Source of the DNA: Bacteroidota bacterium
GTDB lineage: Bacteria; Bacteroidota; Bacteroidia; Chitinophagales; Chitinophagaceae
NCBI GenBank assembly: GCA_947461125.1
Contig: CANHHX010000006.1
Span: forward strand, 1-58,409
DNA: 58,409 bases
Direction of reading: 5' to 3'
Shown here one piece after another: positions 34,906-43,731 of this stretch. The position numbers and the translations under genes were made by a program. Every line of letters begins with the position of its first letter. Position 1 is the stretch's first letter. The notes under the pieces are model-generated. The model was not told the origin of the DNA. It saw only the letters and a list, made by a program, of their open reading frames with translations, and made no database searches.

Positions 34906-36585
34906 TTAAGGTCTTTGTCTGATTTTAAATATACCTCTATTTTGAAAAACCTGGTTATCGGAGCGCATATATAAAGTAAGGGTAGAGGAACTGTTGGTAC
35001 TTACTTGCGATGTTCTATTGATATAAAACGTTCGGTTATCTTTTGAAGACAAATAAGATTGCATGGTATTTTGATTTTCAAAATTGATAATTGCGTTATC
35101 AATAGAAGTGCCTGTTACGGCAACATCTGCTAAAAATACAACTTCGTATTGCCCTGGTTTAGTAATAAAATTATTGAGGTTAAGCGTGATGGTGTCTTTG
35201 TTGTTTTTAAATGTTTTGGTGTCCCATGTGCCACAAATAGCCCAGTCGTTGGTTTCGGTGGCAGCGGGTGTATAGGTGTAGTTGGTTACGTGATAGGCTT
35301 TAAGGGAACGAAGTAATGGTGTGTCTGCAAAACGGGGGATAGTAAGTTTTATAGCAGTTACGTTCGTTGTAGCAAATGCGTCTATTTTTTTTCGACCCAC
35401 CGACGAACCTTGCGCGAGTGTTGTCCAACCATTGTTTGTTTTACCTTCTAATTTGTAATGTCGTATGCGGTGACCCATGCGGTAATCTTCTTCAATAACT
35501 ATATGGTTAATGGGTGTTGGGGTCATAAAGTCAATTGTAAAAACAGATCCTTTTTTGTTTGTTATTTGCTGTACGGGTTTTGCAAACCGGCGTTCAATTT
35601 CGTCGCCTAATGCTTTGTAGGCAGCTTGATCTCCTACTGTTATTTTACCCGTTGTATCTGGCGATGCGTTTAGCAGCATAACGCCACCATAACCCGCCGA
35701 TTTATAATACATGTCTAGTAGGTTTTGCTGCGACTTTCTCTTTTTTTCGTTGGTCGGGTTCCAAAACCAATTATGGTTGTAAAGAGGCGCATCAGCCTCA
35801 AGCGGCGCCCATACATCTCCGTTAGGATCATCGTCATACTGGGTGGCTACACCGCTTTGTAGGGCCTTTTTTGTTACAGTGTTCCATGCTGGATAGGCGA
35901 GCATGCCAGATTCGGTACCTGGCCATCTAATAGATGCTTTTTTACTCTGAAATATAACCGACTTGCTAGCGTGTTTGGTTAAAATATCATCGATGTCTAT
36001 AATGCAGTTGCCATCAAACCAAACTTCTAACATGGGGCCGAATTTGGTAAGCACTTCTGTGAGTTGTTGTCTAAAAACTTTATTGTAAGCGTCTTGTAAA
36101 GAAGGGTCGGTTGTTTTTCCGCCACTTCCAATGCCGGCTCCATATTTTACATCTCCCGGATAAATATAAATACCCAAGTTGAGTCCATATTTTTTGCAAG
36201 AGGCCGCAATATCTGCGAGTAAATCGCCTTTGCCATTTTTCCACGGAATATTTTTTACACTATAATCGGTGGTATTTGTTTGCCACCAACAAAATCCCCC
36301 TACGTGTTTGGCAACAAAAATAATTTGTTTAGCCCCCCAAGATTTTGCTACCCTGCACCACTCGTCTGTGTCTAAGTTTGTAGGGTTGATTCTTGACATA
36401 TCAAACTTACCTGTTTCGTCGTACTCACTTCCAAGCCAAGTAGCTACGCCAAAATGAATAAACATAATTCTTTCTTGTTCCTGCCATTTGTATTGAACAA
36501 CACTAGGTTTAGCGAGCGGTGTGTTTTGCGCAAAACAAAAACTGGTGCTACATAGTGTAAAAAGTAAGAGTATGTAATATTTCAT
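34906..36585 (-). CDS. GH29 alpha-L-fucosidase
   Basis: 559 residues with a signal peptide (KYYILLLFTLCSTSFCFAQ). The catalytic barrel shows RIMFIHFGVATW, FVAKHVGGFCWWQT and the nucleophile aspartate in LEVWFDGN near residue 190. A C-terminal discoidin-like module (about 340-430) and a further beta-domain end the protein. The enzyme removes alpha-linked L-fucose in the periplasm or outside the cell. The GH95 gene lies 21 nt upstream on the same strand, so two structurally unrelated fucosidases are made together. Confidence 0.92.
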   Translation of the reverse strand: MKYYILLLFTLCSTSFCFAQNTPLAKPSVVQYKWQEQERIMFIHFGVATWLGSEYDETGKFDMSRINPTNLDTDEWCRVAKSWGAKQIIFVAKHVGGFCWWQTNTTDYSVKNIPWKNGKGDLLADIAASCKKYGLNLGIYIYPGDVKYGAGIGSGGKTTDPSLQDAYNKVFRQQLTEVLTKFGPMLEVWFDGNCIIDIDDILTKHASKSVIFQSKKASIRWPGTESGMLAYPAWNTVTKKALQSGVATQYDDDPNGDVWAPLEADAPLYNHNWFWNPTNEKKRKSQQNLLDMYYKSAGYGGVMLLNASPDTTGKITVGDQAAYKALGDEIERRFAKPVQQITNKKGSVFTIDFMTPTPINHIVIEEDYRMGHRIRHYKLEGKTNNGWTTLAQGSSVGRKKIDAFATTNVTAIKLTIPRFADTPLLRSLKAYHVTNYTYTPAATETNDWAICGTWDTKTFKNNKDTITLNLNNFITKPGQYEVVFLADVAVTGTSIDNAIINFENQNTMQSYLSSKDNRTFYINRTSQVSTNSSSTLTLYMRSDNQVFQNRGIFKIRQRP

Positions 36586-36606
36586 TTAAATAATTTTTGA
36601 CCTGCG

Positions 36607-39117
36607 TTAAAAAGTTAATGGCGTATTGGTATTTACTGTTACATGTTTCCCGTTGCAATAAATACTTGCTTGCTTTTGTGTGCTAGACTTAATGTACAAG
36701 CTCGTTACGCGTCCTTTATTCCATTTCATGTCTATTTCATAATTACCCCTTGCTTTAATGCCATTAACAGCGCCTGAATTCCAAGCCTTTGAAATAGCGG
36801 GTAAAAGTTCTATAAGGCCTGTATGTGATTGAATAAGCATTTCAGCTACTGCTGCTGCACCTCCAAAATTTCCATCTATTTGAAATGGTGGATGTGCATC
36901 TAATAAATTTGGATACGTACCCCCCATATTGTTGTAATTTTCTTTGGTTTCATCGGGTGGAACAAACTTTAAAAGTTCACGGTACATTTTGTAAGCGTGT
37001 TCACCATCTTTTAGCCTAGCCCATAAATTAATGCGCCAACCTTTTGACCAGCCAGTGGTTTCATCTCCTTTAATGTCTAGTGTTTTTTTAGCAGCATTTG
37101 CAATTGCTGGTGTTTGTGTAAGTGTTACGTGCGTGCCAGGGTATAGCCCATACAAATGGCTTTGATGTCTATGCGTAGGTTCTACATCCTGCCAATCGTA
37201 ATACCATTCTTGTAAATTTCCGGCTTTGCCTACTTGGTATGGATGTAATTTATCGAGCGCTGCTTTTATATTTTTTGAAAAGTCAAGATCATTTTTAAGC
37301 ACTTCTTGCGCAGCAATAATTCCTAAAAATAATTCACGAATCATGGCAAGATCGGCAGTGCCACCATATAAAGTGCTACCCTTAAAACCTGTTGGTGTAA
37401 TAAAATAATTTTCTGGAGAGGTAGAAGGAGATGTAATGAGTTTACCGTTCTTGTCCGGTAACAGCCATGCCAAACAAAATTCGGCAGCACCCCTCATAAC
37501 CGGATATTCTTTTTGGAGATAGCTGGTGTCCTGTGTAAATAAAAAATGTTCCCAAATATGCGCAGAGGCCCAAGTGCCACCCATTGGCCAATTTGCCCAA
37601 CTAGGATCTCCGTCTCCAAAATTGCCTACCGGATTAGACATGGCCCATATATCTGAATTGTGGTGCGATACCCAGCCTGGCATATTGTAAAATGTTTTAG
37701 CAGTTGTTTTGCCGGTGACTGATAAGTTTTTTAAAAACTGTAAAAACGGCATATGCATTTCAGATAAATTGGTGTTTTCTGCTAACCAATAATTTTCTTC
37801 TGCATTAATGTTCATTGTATAATTGCTAGACCATGGTGGTTGTAAATAAGAATTCCAAATACCTTGTAAGTTGGCAGGAACACCCGGTGTTCTAGAACTA
37901 CTTATTAAAAGGTAACGGCCAAACTGAAAATATAAAGTTTCAAGGTAGGGGTCTGCTTCTCCTTTGGCGTAGCGTTGTAATCTTTCGTTGGTAGGGAGTT
38001 GTGGAGCAGCAGCGCCGTCTAATTGTAAAGCAACCCTATCAAAATAATTTTGATAATCTTTGGTGTGTCTTTTTTTAATAGCATCCCATCCTGTTTTTAC
38101 TGCACTAGTAAGTTGGGCTTTTGCAATCGCTACTTGATCACGACCATTTGTGGCCGGATTTTTATCAAATCCATTAAAGCTTGTTGCTACCGATACATAA
38201 ATAGTGGTAGCCGTTGCATTTGAAATTTGAATACTTGAATCGGTATAGTTTATTTTACCATCATTAGATACTACTTGAATTTGTGTCGAAAAACGGGTTC
38301 CTTTTTTATCATCAAACACCACCGAATTTTGTTTTTTGCCTAGATAATTAGGGTCGGCTTTGATGGGTGCGGTACCACTCACTTCTAAAATATTATTTAC
38401 CGTTTTAGTTGTGCATTTAAGTAATGATTCAAAGGCAATACTATAGTTAAGTCCACCCTTTTGTTTAGATGTAAGTTTAATGGCAAAAATTTTATCGGGA
38501 TGTGAAACCAGGTATTCTCTTTCGATGGTGTTATTGCTCGATTCAATTTTAACAGCGGCTACCGCATCATGTATATTTAGTTCACGATAGTAATTGCTAA
38601 TAAACGGATCATTGTTAAAGGTCAATAAAAGCGTACCAAGTGGTGCATACGACTCGGAAAATTTACCTTGTAACTTTTTTATCAGCGTTTGCGCTTTTTT
38701 ATAATTATTGTCTGCCAGCGCTTCTCTAACGTCTGGCAAATGTTTGTATGCATTTGGATTCATATTGGCATTTACTGGTTCGCCAGACCAAAGTGTTGCA
38801 TCATTTAAATATATTTTATCTATCGAAATGCCTCCAAATACGGTGGCGCCGTGCTGGCCGTTACCAAGAACTAAGGCTTCTTCAAAATATTTGGCAGGGC
38901 TATCATACCATAATTTTAGTGGCGCGTTGATAGCTGCGTTTTGAGCTGCGCTCGAGGTTTGGTTTAAAGCTCCATTAGTTGTTGTAGCCACTTTGTTGGC
39001 TCCTGATTTAGTACCCGCTTTCGCTGGCTTTGCAGTTGTTGGTTTTTTTTGAGCCACCCCTAAAAAAGTAGATGTTAGAAATAGGGTAAAGAGTATCGCT
39101 TTGCGTATCATATTCAT
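36607..39117 (-). CDS. GH95 alpha-L-fucosidase/galactosidase-type hydrolase
   Basis: 836 residues with a signal peptide (AILFTLFLTSTFLGVAQ) and an unusual Lys/Ala/Thr-rich linker (about 25-60). The N-terminal domain begins PLKLWYDSPAKYFEEALVLG with GNGQHGATVFGG and LNDATLWSGEP. The (alpha/alpha)6 barrel has NLQGIWNSYLQPPWSSNYT, then NINAEENYW with an active-site asparagine and glutamate, and DAHPPFQIDGNFGG with the catalytic aspartate. GH95 enzymes act by inversion, usually on alpha-1,2-L-fucose. It is the first gene of the fucosidase pair; TACATTTA upstream is a possible -7 element. Confidence 0.93.
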   Translation of the reverse strand: MNMIRKAILFTLFLTSTFLGVAQKKPTTAKPAKAGTKSGANKVATTTNGALNQTSSAAQNAAINAPLKLWYDSPAKYFEEALVLGNGQHGATVFGGISIDKIYLNDATLWSGEPVNANMNPNAYKHLPDVREALADNNYKKAQTLIKKLQGKFSESYAPLGTLLLTFNNDPFISNYYRELNIHDAVAAVKIESSNNTIEREYLVSHPDKIFAIKLTSKQKGGLNYSIAFESLLKCTTKTVNNILEVSGTAPIKADPNYLGKKQNSVVFDDKKGTRFSTQIQVVSNDGKINYTDSSIQISNATATTIYVSVATSFNGFDKNPATNGRDQVAIAKAQLTSAVKTGWDAIKKRHTKDYQNYFDRVALQLDGAAAPQLPTNERLQRYAKGEADPYLETLYFQFGRYLLISSSRTPGVPANLQGIWNSYLQPPWSSNYTMNINAEENYWLAENTNLSEMHMPFLQFLKNLSVTGKTTAKTFYNMPGWVSHHNSDIWAMSNPVGNFGDGDPSWANWPMGGTWASAHIWEHFLFTQDTSYLQKEYPVMRGAAEFCLAWLLPDKNGKLITSPSTSPENYFITPTGFKGSTLYGGTADLAMIRELFLGIIAAQEVLKNDLDFSKNIKAALDKLHPYQVGKAGNLQEWYYDWQDVEPTHRHQSHLYGLYPGTHVTLTQTPAIANAAKKTLDIKGDETTGWSKGWRINLWARLKDGEHAYKMYRELLKFVPPDETKENYNNMGGTYPNLLDAHPPFQIDGNFGGAAAVAEMLIQSHTGLIELLPAISKAWNSGAVNGIKARGNYEIDMKWNKGRVTSLYIKSSTQKQASIYCNGKHVTVNTNTPLTF

Positions 39118-39233
39118 TGTTAAGTAATTATAACTTGACTTAAATGTAAAAACAAGTTCGCATAATTATTGAAATAAAAACTACCTATGTTTTGTTATTT
39201 TCTTACATTTAATAAACCATCAAAAGCTTGTAC

Positions 39234-39956
39234 ATGAAGCACCTGACAAAGCTATCGGCGATCCTTTTTGCTATTTTGCTCGTAAATACAACACGGGTGT
39301 TGGCGAGCAAAATAGCATTTAAGGATACGCTTAAAGTAAATAAAGTACCTCCGTTTGAAATGGATGGGGCTGGGAGCCATGCAAGCTGGAATAATACGAG
39401 TTGGATAAACCTCATTCAGCTTGATTCAAGTAGTTTGGATTATCCTTCAAAATTTAAAATATTGTATGCCGATAGTGGAGTGTATGTTTTGTTTTCGGGG
39501 CTTGATAAAAAAATAACCTCGCCGTATAAAAATGATTTTGAGGATTTATTTAGAGCCGATGTTTTTGAAGTTTTTTTTCATCCCGAGCCAAGCACGCCCA
39601 TATATTTAGAGTATGAAATAAATGCCTACAACGCCGAGCTCGTGCTTCTTGTGCCGCATTTAAACAAAAAAACATTTGGCTGGGCACCTTGGAAATATAC
39701 TGGCACCAAAAAAGTAATTAAAAAAGTACAGGTACACAAGCAAAACAACGAAATGTACAAATGGACTGCCGAACTATACTTTCCATTTAAATTATTTATA
39801 CCCCTACAAAATTTAGATGTAAAAAAAGGCACTTGTTGGAATGCCAATTTTTATAGACTTGATTACGACGACACAAAAATGGTTAAATGGGCCTGGTCAC
39901 CCATTGTAAAAAGTTTTCATGAATTTGAAAAGTACGGTGTTATCCAGTTCAACTAA
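39234..39956 (+). CDS. CBM9-like secreted carbohydrate-binding protein
   Basis: About 240 residues from ATG 39234 (an upstream TTG is less likely). A signal peptide (KLSAILFAILLVNTTRVLAS) precedes a single beta-sandwich with family-9-like features: FKILYADSGVYVLFSGLDK, FRADVFEVFFHPEP, YLEYEINAYNAELVL and FPFKLFIPL. Such proteins bind sugar chain ends or sit beside glycoside hydrolases. The DNA for the signal peptide forms a 66-nt imperfect palindrome. It is divergent from the GH95 gene (116-nt gap) and may share its regulation. Confidence 0.8.
   Translation: MKHLTKLSAILFAILLVNTTRVLASKIAFKDTLKVNKVPPFEMDGAGSHASWNNTSWINLIQLDSSSLDYPSKFKILYADSGVYVLFSGLDKKITSPYKNDFEDLFRADVFEVFFHPEPSTPIYLEYEINAYNAELVLLVPHLNKKTFGWAPWKYTGTKKVIKKVQVHKQNNEMYKWTAELYFPFKLFIPLQNLDVKKGTCWNANFYRLDYDDTKMVKWAWSPIVKSFHEFEKYGVIQFN
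39261..39326. repeat. large palindrome within the CBM9-like signal peptide coding region
   Basis: The 14-mer at 39269-39282 (TGCTATTTTGCTCG) is perfectly complementary to 39304-39317. Outside it ATCCTT (39261-39266) pairs with AAGGAT (39321-39326) across a small internal loop. At the apex CAACAC (39289-39294) faces GTGTTG (39297-39302). The fold covers codons 10-31 of the gene. Confidence 0.85.
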
Positions 39957-39963
39957 ATAGGAT

Positions 39964-41037
39964 TTAGTTTTTTGGCTCCCGCTTATGCCAGTAGGATGCT
40001 AATATAGATCCCGTGATATTCATAAACGGCCCAAACACAGCAGGCGCGAGCCCCATAGTGGCAGCCTTCCCTAATTGTTGAGCAAGGCCGGAAGCCAATC
40101 CGCCATTTTGCATACCTACTTCGATAGCAATGGTTCTACAATCTTGTTCTGGCATTTTGAATAGTCGACCACTCCAATAGCCTAGCAAATACCCTAGTGT
40201 ATTATGAATGACTACAATGCCAATAAGTATGGGACCAATGTTGAGCAGGTTATCTCTGCCAGACGCAGTAATAATGGTAATAATCATGGTAATACCGGCC
40301 ATTGATACAATGGGCATAGCACTATCCATCCATTTAGATTTTCCTTTTAAAAATTGATTAAAAATAAGTCCTGCCCCAATAGGTAAAAGAATCATTTTAT
40401 TAATATCCCACATCATTTTTGTAACATCAATTTCAACCATTTCTCCGGCAAATAGTTTCATTAACAATGGGGTTACAAACGGTGCAATTAATGTTGTGAT
40501 AGAAGTTATGGTTATAGACAGTGCAAGGTTTGCTTTTGCTAAATAAGACATCACATTGGAAGCTAGTCCGCTAGGCGAACATCCAATTAAAATAATACCA
40601 GCGGCAATTTCGGGTGGCAATTTCGATATAGAAGCAAGTAAAAAACCTAGTGTAGGCATAATAGCAAACTGACTCACTACGCCAATGATAACACCTTTTG
40701 GCGTTTGAACAACCAGTGCAAAGTCTTTCATGCTCATAGAAGTACCCATACCAAACATGATCAATTGTATCAGCGGAACAATCAGTCCTGTTAGTTTATA
40801 CCCGCCCCAAACAATAAATAATTGTGGTTGAAATAATGATAGTGATACTGCCGAAAATATGACGAGCGTAAAACTAAATCCTTTGTAGTTATTGGTATAC
40901 TTTACGGCAATACTTAATAATAAAAATGCAGCAGCAACACTAAATCCTACATAATTTGTTAGCGCCAAAGCATACAATATGCCTGATGTAATAAATAATA
41001 GGACAGAAGTAGATAATAATATTTTGTACTGATTCAT
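39964..41037 (-). CDS. BASS-family sodium-coupled organic anion transporter
   Basis: 357 residues with about ten membrane helices. The family signature GIILIGCSPSGLASNVMSYL lies near residue 150 and the matching second-half crossover near EVGMQNGGLASGLAQQLG. BASS proteins import bile acids, pyruvate, pantoate or 2-keto acids with sodium. The gene follows the RraA-like gene by 22 nt and is last in the leftward group, so it may carry the product of the exported enzymes across the inner membrane. It is convergent with the CBM9-like gene (7-nt gap). Confidence 0.88.
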   Translation of the reverse strand: MNQYKILLSTSVLLFITSGILYALALTNYVGFSVAAAFLLLSIAVKYTNNYKGFSFTLVIFSAVSLSLFQPQLFIVWGGYKLTGLIVPLIQLIMFGMGTSMSMKDFALVVQTPKGVIIGVVSQFAIMPTLGFLLASISKLPPEIAAGIILIGCSPSGLASNVMSYLAKANLALSITITSITTLIAPFVTPLLMKLFAGEMVEIDVTKMMWDINKMILLPIGAGLIFNQFLKGKSKWMDSAMPIVSMAGITMIITIITASGRDNLLNIGPILIGIVVIHNTLGYLLGYWSGRLFKMPEQDCRTIAIEVGMQNGGLASGLAQQLGKAATMGLAPAVFGPFMNITGSILASYWHKREPKN

Positions 41038-41059
41038 GGTTGCAGCTTTTAAACAATAA

Positions 41060-41977
41060 TTACCAGGTTCTTTTTTCTAAAAATTTTTCGAGTAAAGCTT
41101 TTGTGATTTGAGGTTCGTTGGGGTGCGCCGCTATCCAGTTTAAAAATGCGGTTTTAATGGTTTCATTCCACTGGCTATCTATTTGTCCTGCTGTAAAAGT
41201 GCCCGCCTTTAAAACATCTTTTGAAAACCTGTCTCTAACAGCAATAAATTCGGCGGTAGCTACTACTTTTTCTGCCATGTGCGCAGGAATAAATAAAACA
41301 CCTTCTCTTTCTGAGAGTACGAGGTCGCCAGGTAGCACAACGGCTGCACCAATTCTGATGGGGCTGTTAAGTCCAATAAGTACTACTTCTTCTAAAAAGG
41401 AAGGATGAAAATCCCTAACGTACGCATTAAAGCCTTTGATTTGCGCCAGCCCCGATAAATCTCTTGCGGCGCCATCAAAAATAACACCATTGCCTGTTTT
41501 ATTAAAAATAGACGCACCTAAGTTATCGCCAATGAGTGTGCCTTGTGCAATTTTTCCAAATGCTTCGGCAACATATACGTCTCCTTTTTGAAGTACTTGA
41601 ATGGGCCATGCGTTGGTATTGCCGGTGCGACCTTCTGTTTTTCCACGCTCTTTAATGAGCGCTTCTATATCGGGCCTTGAAGGGCTATAACGCGCGGTAA
41701 CAACCCTGCCTACAACAGGAACATTGTCATGTACCATTTTCCAATTGCCTTCGAATTGATTTTTATAACCTTCGTTGTATAGTACTTGCCATGCTTCTTC
41801 GATTCCAATTTTTTTGGCTCTTTCTATAATGGCATCAGGTATTTTAGGTCTACCATCTTCAAATCTTTCACCCTTCCACTCTGATGTTAGGTATATAAGT
41901 TCCGAAGCAGGAAACTGTTGCGCATTTGATATATAAAAGCAAGCAATAAGTAATAATAAGAGACCCGTTTTTTTCAT
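41060..41977 (-). CDS. exported RraA-like aldolase/decarboxylase
   Basis: 305 residues with a Sec signal peptide (KTGLLLLLIACFYISNAQ). The RraA fold shows GDNLGASIFNKTGNGVIFDG, then AARDLSGL, where the Arg-Asp pair binds substrate and metal in 4-hydroxy-4-methyl-2-oxoglutarate aldolases, and VLPGDLVLSEREGVLFIP. Active relatives cleave or decarboxylate 2-keto acids. Cytoplasmic RraA that inhibits RNase E lacks a signal, so the exported location is notable. It lies 5 nt downstream of the SelA-like gene and 22 nt upstream of the transporter gene. Confidence 0.88.
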   Translation of the reverse strand: MKKTGLLLLLIACFYISNAQQFPASELIYLTSEWKGERFEDGRPKIPDAIIERAKKIGIEEAWQVLYNEGYKNQFEGNWKMVHDNVPVVGRVVTARYSPSRPDIEALIKERGKTEGRTGNTNAWPIQVLQKGDVYVAEAFGKIAQGTLIGDNLGASIFNKTGNGVIFDGAARDLSGLAQIKGFNAYVRDFHPSFLEEVVLIGLNSPIRIGAAVVLPGDLVLSEREGVLFIPAHMAEKVVATAEFIAVRDRFSKDVLKAGTFTAGQIDSQWNETIKTAFLNWIAAHPNEPQITKALLEKFLEKRTW

Positions 41978-41982
41978 ACAAT

Positions 41983-43206
41983 TTATTTTACAGCAGCTTC
42001 TAAAACTTCTTTTAGTCGTTTAGCAACAATTACATCTTCACCTTCTTGTAATGACCAAGCAGTCATGCCAATATTATCTTTTCCGCCCACCGATTCGATA
42101 GATGGTGATCCATTACGAAGGTCTAAACGAAGTTGTTCGCCGGTTTTACCAATTTTACTGTAGTCGAAACTGATATTTAAAGTAGGGGTAACATTGCCAA
42201 GTACTGGCGTAGAAATTTTTGTAGTAACACCAGGAACCGAATCGGCAGCTGCTTGAATTTTTTTAATTCTTTCTAAAAAAACAAGGGCTTCTGCATCATG
42301 GTCAATTTTTACAAATTCTTCTACGGCAACCATCATACCTAAAATTTCTTCTTTGTTTACTTTCATACCTCTACCAATGGTTTCACCACGTGGAGGCATG
42401 GATAATCTTGCTGCTTTAATAAGGTCTTTTTTACCCATCAGTAAACCCGCACTTTGTGGGCCACGCAGTGCTTTACCGCCAGAAATAGCAACAAAATCAA
42501 AACCCATTTCATTGAAGCGCCATAAGTTACTTACAGGCGGAACGTCTGCGGCGATATCAATAGTGGTAGGGATACCATATTTTTTTCCAATAGCTACCCA
42601 CTCTTCGTGCTGAATTTGTCCTTTATCCGATTGCACATGCAAAAAGTGCATCGCTGCCGTGTTTGGATTGATGGCTTTAATTAATTCATCGAGGGTTTCT
42701 ACCATTACAATTTTAACACCCGTGTTGGTTAATGCCTGATTGTATCCAATGGCGTGTGATTTTTGACAAATCACTTCTGTTTTCATGCCCGTGCCTTCGA
42801 GTTTTGGAAGCTGCTTTACTTTTACAGGATCCATGCCTGTTAATATACCTGCCATACCAAGTGTTAATGCAGCAAATGCACCACTTGTTACAACAACCGC
42901 TTCGGCTCTTGTAATTTGAGCAAGTCTTTCACCTACTTTATCTTGTAAGTCGTCTAGCATGCAAAATTTATGCGAAGCTTGTCTGATAGCTTCTACTGTT
43001 GCAGGGCGCATGAGTGTTGCAGTCATAGCGGTATAAGTACCAGCCGCATTAATAAAGGTGCGCACTCCTAGTTCACTAAATAAGTCGCGTTTTTTAGCAA
43101 CTTCGAGTGGGGTTGATTTTGGTGCCGCATTGGCAAGTCCACTAGCAATTGCACCACCAGCAAGCGGTGAAATTGAAATATATTTGATAAGGTCTCTACG
43201 TTTCAT
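41983..43206 (-). CDS. Tat-exported SelA-like PLP-dependent enzyme
   Basis: 407 residues with a twin-arginine signal (MKRRDLIKYISISPLAGGA). The fold-type-I body carries RTFINAAGTYTAM near residue 50, VTSGAFAALTLGMAG near 108, and the lysine for PLP in AISGGKALRGPQSAG near 245. It matches the SelA-related group that includes D-glucosaminate-6-phosphate ammonia-lyase, rather than true selenocysteine synthase. Tat export makes sense because PLP is inserted before transport. RidA-type genes upstream would hydrolyse the enamine or imine such a lyase releases. The substrate is unknown. Confidence 0.85.
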   Translation of the reverse strand: MKRRDLIKYISISPLAGGAIASGLANAAPKSTPLEVAKKRDLFSELGVRTFINAAGTYTAMTATLMRPATVEAIRQASHKFCMLDDLQDKVGERLAQITRAEAVVVTSGAFAALTLGMAGILTGMDPVKVKQLPKLEGTGMKTEVICQKSHAIGYNQALTNTGVKIVMVETLDELIKAINPNTAAMHFLHVQSDKGQIQHEEWVAIGKKYGIPTTIDIAADVPPVSNLWRFNEMGFDFVAISGGKALRGPQSAGLLMGKKDLIKAARLSMPPRGETIGRGMKVNKEEILGMMVAVEEFVKIDHDAEALVFLERIKKIQAAADSVPGVTTKISTPVLGNVTPTLNISFDYSKIGKTGEQLRLDLRNGSPSIESVGGKDNIGMTAWSLQEGEDVIVAKRLKEVLEAAVK

Positions 43207-43221
43207 AGTTTTTTGTTTTAA

Positions 43222-43695
43222 TTAGTTTGCAATTGCGATACAATCCATTTCTACAAGTGAATTACCCGGTACGCCACCATAAGTAGCTACTGTTGTTCTT
43301 ACAGGCGGTTTGGCGCCAAAGCGGCCTTTGTATACTTCGTTCATTTGCTTGTAATCATTTAAATCGGCGAGGTATACATTTACTTTTAAAACTTTTTCCA
43401 TAGAGGAACCAGCTTTAATCAGTTCTTTTTCCAATTCTTTTAATACATGATCGGTGTGTGCTTTAATGTCACCTTCAAAGTGTGCGCCTTTCCCGGCAAC
43501 AAAAACCATTCCCCCAAATTTTGTAGAACCTGAAAAAAGTGGAACGTCCTGATCGTACTGTACATTAAATACTTCTTTTTGTGCACTGTCATCACTGTTA
43601 TTGCTAGCAGCATTTGCAGCTATTGTTGTGCCTGTAACACCCAGTAGGCCTGCAAACATTTTTCTGAAAATGGAGCGGCGGTTGTTTGTTTTCAT
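43222..43695 (-). CDS. exported RidA-family protein
   Basis: 157 residues. The N-terminus NRRSIFRKMFAGLLGVTG is a Tat-type signal. The RidA domain (about 35-157) includes GMVFVAGKGAH, the substrate-carboxylate arginine in PPVRTTVATYG, and the glutamate in LVEMDCIAIAN, so it should be an active 2-aminoacrylate/imine deaminase. It lies 15 nt upstream of the SelA-like gene and 36 nt downstream of the lactonase-RidA fusion on the same strand. Placement suggests it clears the enamine produced by the PLP enzyme. Confidence 0.88.
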   Translation of the reverse strand: MKTNNRRSIFRKMFAGLLGVTGTTIAANAASNNSDDSAQKEVFNVQYDQDVPLFSGSTKFGGMVFVAGKGAHFEGDIKAHTDHVLKELEKELIKAGSSMEKVLKVNVYLADLNDYKQMNEVYKGRFGAKPPVRTTVATYGGVPGNSLVEMDCIAIAN

Positions 43696-43731
43696 AGCGG
43701 TTTATTTTGTTTTTAAAATGTATTAGATTAT

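Noticed and set aside
39261-39326. Insertion sequence end or attachment site
   Set aside because: The palindrome lies within an intact gene, has no transposase nearby and no target duplication.
41060-41977. RNase E inhibitor RraA
   Set aside because: The signal peptide places the protein outside the cytoplasm, away from RNase E, and the aldolase Arg-Asp motif is present.
41983-43206. True selenocysteine synthase (SelA)
   Set aside because: The protein has a Tat signal, no selenocysteine tRNA or SelB gene is in the window, and it groups by motif with SelA-related ammonia-lyases.
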